Assembly: GCA_001786395.1 (NCBI GenBank)
Contig: MFWN01000065.1
Coordinates: 10,258-18,576 of the forward strand
Length of the DNA stretch: 8,319 nt
Direction: 5' to 3'
Source: Candidatus Pacearchaeota archaeon RBG_13_36_9
Lineage (GTDB): Archaea; Nanobdellota; Nanobdellia; Pacearchaeales; GW2011-AR1
Part shown: positions 5,311 to 8,319 of the stretch, piece by piece
Layout of the letters: each line of letters starts with the position of its first letter
Position numbering within the stretch: the first letter of the stretch is position 1
The notes under the pieces: model-generated
What the model was told of the DNA's origin: nothing
Database searches by the model: none
What the model saw: only the letters and a program-made list of their open reading frames with translations
Made by a program: the position numbers and the translations under genes

Positions 5311-5339
5311 TTAGTATCAATTGATACTAAATATAGTAT
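5311..5339. promoter_or_regulatory. Palindromic operator of module 2 (20-bp perfect core plus extra half-site)
   Basis: TTAGTATCAA (5311-5320) is followed directly by its exact reverse complement TTGATACTAA (5321-5330). A third half-site, TAGTAT (5334-5339), forms a second inverted repeat with ATACTA (5324-5329), and TACTA (5306-5310) lies just upstream, making four alternating half-sites. The array covers the predicted transcription start, so binding should repress. The winged-helix MNT protein encoded next is the obvious candidate regulator, typical of toxin-antitoxin autoregulation. Confidence 0.75.
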
Positions 5340-5347
5340 AATTATAA

Positions 5348-5950
5348 ATGGTTATAAGGTTTACAAGAACCCAAGAGCAGATTTTGATTTTTTTATTGGA
5401 AAATCCAGAAGAAAAGAACACTATAAGAGGAATCTCCAGAAAATTGAAGAAATCTTATACTCTTGTTTATAATAATATTCGAGATTTGGAGAAAAAAGAG
5501 ACAGTTAAAAAACAGCTTGTTCCTCCAGCGCAAATTGTTACTTTAAATGAACATGCTCCTTTGGAGACCTTTATTGATTTGGAGTTTAAAAGAAAAGATA
5601 ATTTTCTTAAAAAACATCCCTGGGCAAAGGTGATGCTTGCTGATATCCTGAAAAATATTAATGGCCCTTTTTTTATACTGGCGGTTTTTGGAAGTTATGC
5701 TAAAGGACTTCAAAATGAAAAGTCAGACTTAGACTTACTAATGATTGTTAATCACAAAAAAGAAATAAAAGACGCAGAAAATGCCGTCCAAAAAGCATAC
5801 GCAAAAGTAAAAAAGAGCCTTAATGTCGTGGATATTTGCGACTTTAAAGAGATGATAAAAAATACAAAAAATCTAAATATAGGTAATGAAGCAAAAACGC
5901 ATCACATTCTCCTTTATGGGATAGAGGGATATTATCATCTCATACGCTAA
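5348..5950 (+). CDS. Winged-helix / MNT-type nucleotidyltransferase, MntA-like antitoxin (module 2)
   Basis: This 200-residue paralogue of the 418-1029 protein has residues 6-58 as a winged helix (T-R-T-Q-E-Q-I-L; recognition-helix-like L-K-K-S-Y-T-L-V-Y-N-N-I-R-D-L). A linker of about 45 residues follows, then an MNT domain with the complete signature F-G-S-Y-A-K-G (114-120) and D-L-D (127-129), that is GS-x10-DxD. A possible third acidic residue is in N-V-V-D-I-C-D. It ends with H-H-I-L-L-Y-G-I-E-G-Y-Y, shared with the paralogue. In known MntA/HepT pairs this domain transfers AMP to the HEPN toxin; here the fused DNA-binding domain suggests it is also the operon repressor. The HEPN gene follows after 25 nt. 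All key residues look intact. Confidence 0.9.
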   Translation: MVIRFTRTQEQILIFLLENPEEKNTIRGISRKLKKSYTLVYNNIRDLEKKETVKKQLVPPAQIVTLNEHAPLETFIDLEFKRKDNFLKKHPWAKVMLADILKNINGPFFILAVFGSYAKGLQNEKSDLDLLMIVNHKKEIKDAENAVQKAYAKVKKSLNVVDICDFKEMIKNTKNLNIGNEAKTHHILLYGIEGYYHLIR

Positions 5951-5975
5951 AGCGCGTGGTTTCAATCATTTTAAA

Positions 5976-6596
5976 ATGAAAAAAGAGAATATAATAAAAA
6001 AGAAGATTGCAGAGGCAGAAAAAAGTATTTTGGGGCTTATAGATTCTGGGGATTTGAAGAATCTTAATGAAAATGAAAAATATAAGATTAGCGAATTTTA
6101 TGAGGAAAAGAGTAAAAATAGACTGGAGAGCGCAAAACTGATTTATAATGCTTCCAGAGAGAGCGGCAAATTTGGCTTGCATAAGGGTTACAGGGATTAT
6201 TCAGAAGTTGTGTCTGCAGCTTATTATTCTATGTATTATATAGTTCATGCCTTTATTGCGTTAGCTTATAAAAGAAAATTAAGAGAAGGGCTAAGGGGAG
6301 TTCACGCAATAACTGAACATTTGATCTTGTATTATATGGTCAAGACTGGAAAATTGGCTAAGCACCTGTATGAGAATTATTTGGAAACTCTAAAAATAAC
6401 TGCAGAAGTCCAAAATATTTCTATAAAATATTTTGAAGAAAAAGCCTACGATTATGCCAAGAAATACGATGAAACCAGAACAAATAGGGAAATTTTCACA
6501 TATAATGTTACTGAAAGCGCAGAAGAATATCGTGCAAAGCAAGCAATAGATACCGCTGAAGATTTTATCAATACTGTAAGACAGCTGATGATTTAG
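5976..6596 (+). CDS. HEPN-domain (UPF0332-like) protein, probable toxin of module 2
   Basis: This 206-residue all-helical protein has the HEPN helix A-A-Y-Y-S-M-Y-Y-I-V-H-A-F (about residues 77-89), then G-V-H-A-I, Y-Y-M-V-K-T-G-K-L-A-K-H, and a C-terminal R-E-I-F-T-Y followed by A-I-D-T-A-E-D-F. The order and the R-x2-[AF]-[DT]-Y signature resemble UPF0332/COG1895 HEPN proteins that accompany MNT nucleotidyltransferases. Such HEPN proteins can be RNase toxins, but I see no clear Rx4-6H at the usual C-terminal position; an R-x6-H (R-E-G-L-R-G-V-H) occurs earlier. Catalysis is therefore uncertain. It is intact, unlike the module 1 homologue, and ends in TAG. It lies 25 nt after the MNT gene, in the same operon. 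Confidence 0.88.
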   Translation: MKKENIIKKKIAEAEKSILGLIDSGDLKNLNENEKYKISEFYEEKSKNRLESAKLIYNASRESGKFGLHKGYRDYSEVVSAAYYSMYYIVHAFIALAYKRKLREGLRGVHAITEHLILYYMVKTGKLAKHLYENYLETLKITAEVQNISIKYFEEKAYDYAKKYDETRTNREIFTYNVTESAEEYRAKQAIDTAEDFINTVRQLMI

Positions 6597-6600
6597 AGAA

Positions 6601-6620
6601 GTTTTTGAGTACTTAAAAAC
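6601..6620. terminator. 20-bp near-palindrome just after the HEPN gene
   Basis: GTTTTTGAGT and ACTTAAAAAC form a self-complementary 20-mer with a single G-T pair on each side. It starts 5 bp after the HEPN stop codon and contains a T5 tract. It could be an RNA hairpin or T-tract terminator of module 2, or a DNA site for regulation of the following gene. With no loop, the RNA stem would need to open at the AGTACT centre. Confidence 0.4.
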
Positions 6621-6687
6621 TTACGTTAGGGTTATTTAAGCGGGGGATTTCTTTGAGATACATTAAATTTTATGCATAGATAAAAAA

Positions 6688-7035
6688 ATGAGCGAGAGCC
6701 AATCAAGATACAGCATTGTTGAAAGATTAACCCAGAAAAAACTGGATATTATCTCTGAAATTTTGGAGCTGGATGAAGAGGTTAAGACAAAAGAGCTTAA
6801 ATTAGAGCAGCTGAAAAAAGACTTTTCTGATTGGAAAAGCGATATAAACACAATAGTGGAGAGAGAAAAAAGGATGAAGCAAAGAGAGATAGAAAAAGCT
6901 GAAGGTTCCAGTGAGAATGCAAAACAAAGGAAAGCAGCAAAAGAAAACTCACTTAAGGAAAAAATAGCTGCAATTGAAAAGGCCTTGGAAAGGATAGAAG
7001 AGATTAGCAAAACCTCTCCAACAAACCAACCATAA
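6688..7035 (+). CDS. Coiled-coil protein of unknown function
   Basis: This 115-residue, highly charged protein consists almost wholly of Glu, Lys, Leu, Ile and Ala in heptad-like order. One helix runs from about residue 10 to 62 and a second from about 76 to 107, with a short S-S-E-N break between. There are no Cys, no membrane segment and no catalytic motif. Ser/Thr/Pro-rich ends cap both sides. A long helical-hairpin protein of this kind usually works as a structural or oligomerising partner. It has weak AT-rich promoter elements in the 6629-6673 region and no overlap with neighbours, so it is probably a separate unit. Function unknown. Confidence 0.7.
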   Translation: MSESQSRYSIVERLTQKKLDIISEILELDEEVKTKELKLEQLKKDFSDWKSDINTIVEREKRMKQREIEKAEGSSENAKQRKAAKENSLKEKIAAIEKALERIEEISKTSPTNQP

Positions 7036-7180
7036 AAATAATTGAAACAATGAGAAAATCAGGAGATAAATTAAAATTACTTGTTATGGGCTCGAACAAA
7101 ACAAAAAGGCCATGTGCCTGAGCTTCAAAATGAAAGAAAATATGCAATGCCATGCTGCTGCATCCCGCAAGGGTTAACTT

Positions 7181-7190
7181 TTGTATAAAT
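7181..7190 (+). promoter_or_regulatory. TATA box of the RNA ligase operon
   Basis: TTGTATAAAT lies about 41 bp before ATG 7228. The expected transcription start is near 7212, directly after the inverted repeat at 7193-7210. The upstream stretch 7036-7180 shows no convincing gene. Confidence 0.45.
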
Positions 7191-7192
7191 TA

Positions 7193-7210
7193 GGGGGCTT
7201 GCTAGCCCTC
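7193..7210. promoter_or_regulatory. Inverted repeat between TATA box and start of the RNA ligase gene
   Basis: GGGGGCT (7193-7199) pairs with AGCCCTC (7204-7210) over 7 bp, one pair being G-T, around TGCT. It lies between the TATA box and the predicted transcription start, so it may be an operator; if transcription starts earlier it would be a stable hairpin in the leader. Confidence 0.4.
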
Positions 7211-7227
7211 TACTCATTTCTATTAAA

Positions 7228-7878
7228 ATGGAACAAATAAAAGTCAGAGATATGGAGAAGATAGAATGCTCATTTGTAAGGAAGCTTATGCCTAATGGAG
7301 ATTATATCGTTACTGACGAAATTGCTCCTGGATACGAATGGGTTTTTGAAGATGAAAATGTAATGGCAATTGAAAAATTAGATGGAACCAATGTATCAAT
7401 TTTGATTCAAGATGGAATAATTGTAAGTGTTTGGAACAGGACTGAAAGGATACCTTTTTTTAATAAATCAAAAAGTCATATTATTGAAGGGTTAATTGAA
7501 AGTTATAAGCGGGGATACATGGAATTTTTAGCAGACGGGCAGCATTTTGGAGAGCTAATTGGAGAAAAAGTCAATGGAAATCCATACAAAATAGAAGGGC
7601 ATTTGTGGATTCCTTTTTCAACATTCTGCCAGAAACATTTGAGATACAAAAGCTGGGGGAAATATCCTAAAAATTTTGAAACAATTTCGAATTGGTTTAA
7701 AGATGAGCTAATGCCTCTATACTGGGCAATGAAACACGGCTTGGAAAAAGATAAAGATGGGCATTACTTAGGATTTGTCGAGGGAATTGTTTTTACTCAT
7801 CCAGACGGAAGAATGGCTAAGATTAGAAAAGATATGTTTGAATGGTTTAGCGGGAGAAGGCATAAAGAAGATAGCTAA
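7228..7878 (+). CDS. Small RNA ligase (covalent nucleotidyltransferase superfamily)
   Basis: This 216-residue protein carries the ligase/nucleotidyltransferase motifs in order: motif I K-L-D-G-T-N (K50 is the AMP-accepting lysine), a motif Ia-like N-R-T-E-R (70-74), motif III F-G-E-L-I-G-E (107-113), motif IV E-G-I-V-F (185-189) and motif V A-K-I-R-K (197-201). These residues bind ATP and form the enzyme-AMP intermediate used to join RNA ends. The protein stops soon after motif V, so it is a bare catalytic domain without the C-terminal domain of T4 Rnl1/Rnl2-type enzymes. It resembles small RNA ligase-like proteins of viruses, bacteria and archaea. ATG 7228 is chosen; ATG 7252 is a shorter alternative. 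A zinc-binding miniprotein follows after 24 nt. Confidence 0.88.
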   Translation: MEQIKVRDMEKIECSFVRKLMPNGDYIVTDEIAPGYEWVFEDENVMAIEKLDGTNVSILIQDGIIVSVWNRTERIPFFNKSKSHIIEGLIESYKRGYMEFLADGQHFGELIGEKVNGNPYKIEGHLWIPFSTFCQKHLRYKSWGKYPKNFETISNWFKDELMPLYWAMKHGLEKDKDGHYLGFVEGIVFTHPDGRMAKIRKDMFEWFSGRRHKEDS

Positions 7879-7902
7879 ATGGATTGAATTAACTTGAAGG
7901 AT

Positions 7903-8118
7903 ATGGAAGGAAAAATCAGGTATAAAATCGTGAATGGGAAAAGAAGACCTTTATGTGATTACAAGGGGAAATGCAGAAATCTAGCTTTCAAAGAAGTTTA
8001 TCCCTGCATGCTTAAAGGGAAATATAAAAATATGGGATGGAGCTATTTATGCAAAAAACATTTTGCTCAGGAGAAAAAAAGATTCAAAGAAAAACTGCCT
8101 TATTATTCAGTTGATTAA
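7903..8118 (+). CDS. Small Cys/His zinc-binding protein next to RNA ligase
   Basis: The protein is 71 residues from ATG 7903. It has C-D-Y-K-G-K-C, a later Y-P-C, and Y-L-C-K-K-H-F, so four Cys and one His are placed like a zinc ribbon or zinc finger. It is strongly basic, suggesting nucleic-acid binding. In-frame TTG 7894 would add M-K-D; the AAGG run (7897-7900) is too close to ATG 7903 to decide. The position 24 nt after the RNA ligase suggests co-transcription, and an RNA-binding helper role is inference. Exact family not recognised. Confidence 0.75.
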   Translation: MEGKIRYKIVNGKRRPLCDYKGKCRNLAFKEVYPCMLKGKYKNMGWSYLCKKHFAQEKKRFKEKLPYYSVD

Positions 8119-8173
8119 TGCTTTTCCACCCAACTCTACTCGCTTTCTTTGGAGTCTCACAATTCTTGTTTTC

Positions 8174-8319
8174 CTACGCCGCCTCTTTAATTGCTCTCAG
8201 TAAGTTATATTCAAAATCCTGGTATTTATGGGACTTTCCATCCTCGCCCACTTCGAAGATGTCTTCTCCATATGTCCAGATAACCTTTATTCCCATTTTT
8301 TCGTAGGTCTTTCTTTTCC
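8174..8319 (-). CDS. C-terminal part of a gene entering from the right edge
   Basis: The minus strand is open from the window edge to a TAG at 8176-8174, giving 47 residues: K-R-K-T-Y-E-K-M-G-I-K-V-I-W-T-Y-G-E-D-I-F-E, a hydrophilic D-G-K-S-H-K-Y stretch, and a helical end (N-L-L-R-A-I-K-E-A-A). The Y-E-K-M-G-I-K-V-I element resembles the strand-helix edge of restriction-endonuclease-like or other Rossmann-like domains, but this is too little for a family call. Its composition is protein-like, unlike the Ser/Phe-rich open frame on the opposite strand. It converges with the RNA ligase operon. Confidence 0.55.
   Translation of the reverse strand, partial: KRKTYEKMGIKVIWTYGEDIFEVGEDGKSHKYQDFEYNLLRAIKEAA

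Noticed and set aside
6663..7010. Minus-strand open frame opposite the coiled-coil gene
   Set aside because: Ser/Phe-rich reverse translation of Glu/Lys-rich codons; the plus strand has the credible coiled-coil protein.
7050..7121. 23-codon open frame upstream of the RNA ligase
   Set aside because: Too short to support, no ribosome-binding site and no recognisable motif; open by chance in AT-rich sequence.
7140..7170. Stem ATGCA...TGCAT in the region before the RNA ligase promoter
   Set aside because: Arms of only 5 bp with a long loop; expected by chance.
8118..8306. 62-residue plus-strand open frame starting just after the zinc-binding gene
   Set aside because: Its composition looks like an antisense shadow of the minus-strand gene tail at 8174-8319, which reads as a normal charged protein.

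Overview
The window looks like an accessory region of an AT-rich archaeal chromosome, most likely a DPANN-type lineage (Woesearchaeota/Pacearchaeota-like). This is an inference from AT-rich TATA boxes about 25 bp ahead of starts, several apparently leaderless genes, tightly packed small proteins, and archaeal-style families (AbrB-like swapped-hairpin proteins, HTH-nucleotidyltransferase/HEPN pairs, a small RNA ligase, zinc-ribbon miniproteins). No ribosomal or tRNA gene is present to fix the taxonomy.

Layout: (1) 2-121, C-terminal tail of a probable retropepsin-like aspartic protease. (2) 131-1794, a winged-helix/MNT nucleotidyltransferase gene (418-1029) overlapping a HEPN gene (1016-1600) that carries an in-frame amber codon. 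This pair sits between two imperfect direct repeats of about 165-175 bp (131-303 and 1631-1794) that contain a conserved hairpin and a C-rich tract. (3) 1843-3235, a three-gene operon: unknown 135-aa protein, YgjP-type metallopeptidase, treble-clef zinc-finger protein. (4) 4966 down to 3255 on the minus strand, a 56-aa AbrB-like protein followed by a RecQ helicase that lacks the usual winged-helix domain. (5) 5043-5255, a divergent second small AbrB-like protein; the shared promoter region has two GGCGCC-centred sites forming a perfect 10-bp inverted repeat. (6) 5348-6596, a second, apparently intact HTH-MNT/HEPN pair, paralogous to the first, behind a perfect 20-bp palindrome. (7) 6688-7035, a coiled-coil protein of unknown role. 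(8) 7228-8118, a minimal RNA ligase plus a Cys/His miniprotein. (9) 8174-8319 on the minus strand, the C-terminal end of a gene running out of the window.

The most interesting content is the pair of HTH-MNT/HEPN modules. HEPN/MNT pairs are known toxin-antitoxin systems in which the MNT protein AMPylates and silences a HEPN RNase (MntA/HepT). Here the MNT protein carries an N-terminal winged helix, and each module has its own, different palindrome in the same place: after the TATA box and before the start codon. This suggests that each antitoxin autoregulates its own operon through a private operator. Module 1 looks decayed: its HEPN reading frame is broken by TAG and its MNT motif is shortened. 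Module 2 looks functional. The flanking direct repeats could be traces of a mobile or recombinogenic cassette, or copies of a structured RNA or regulatory element.
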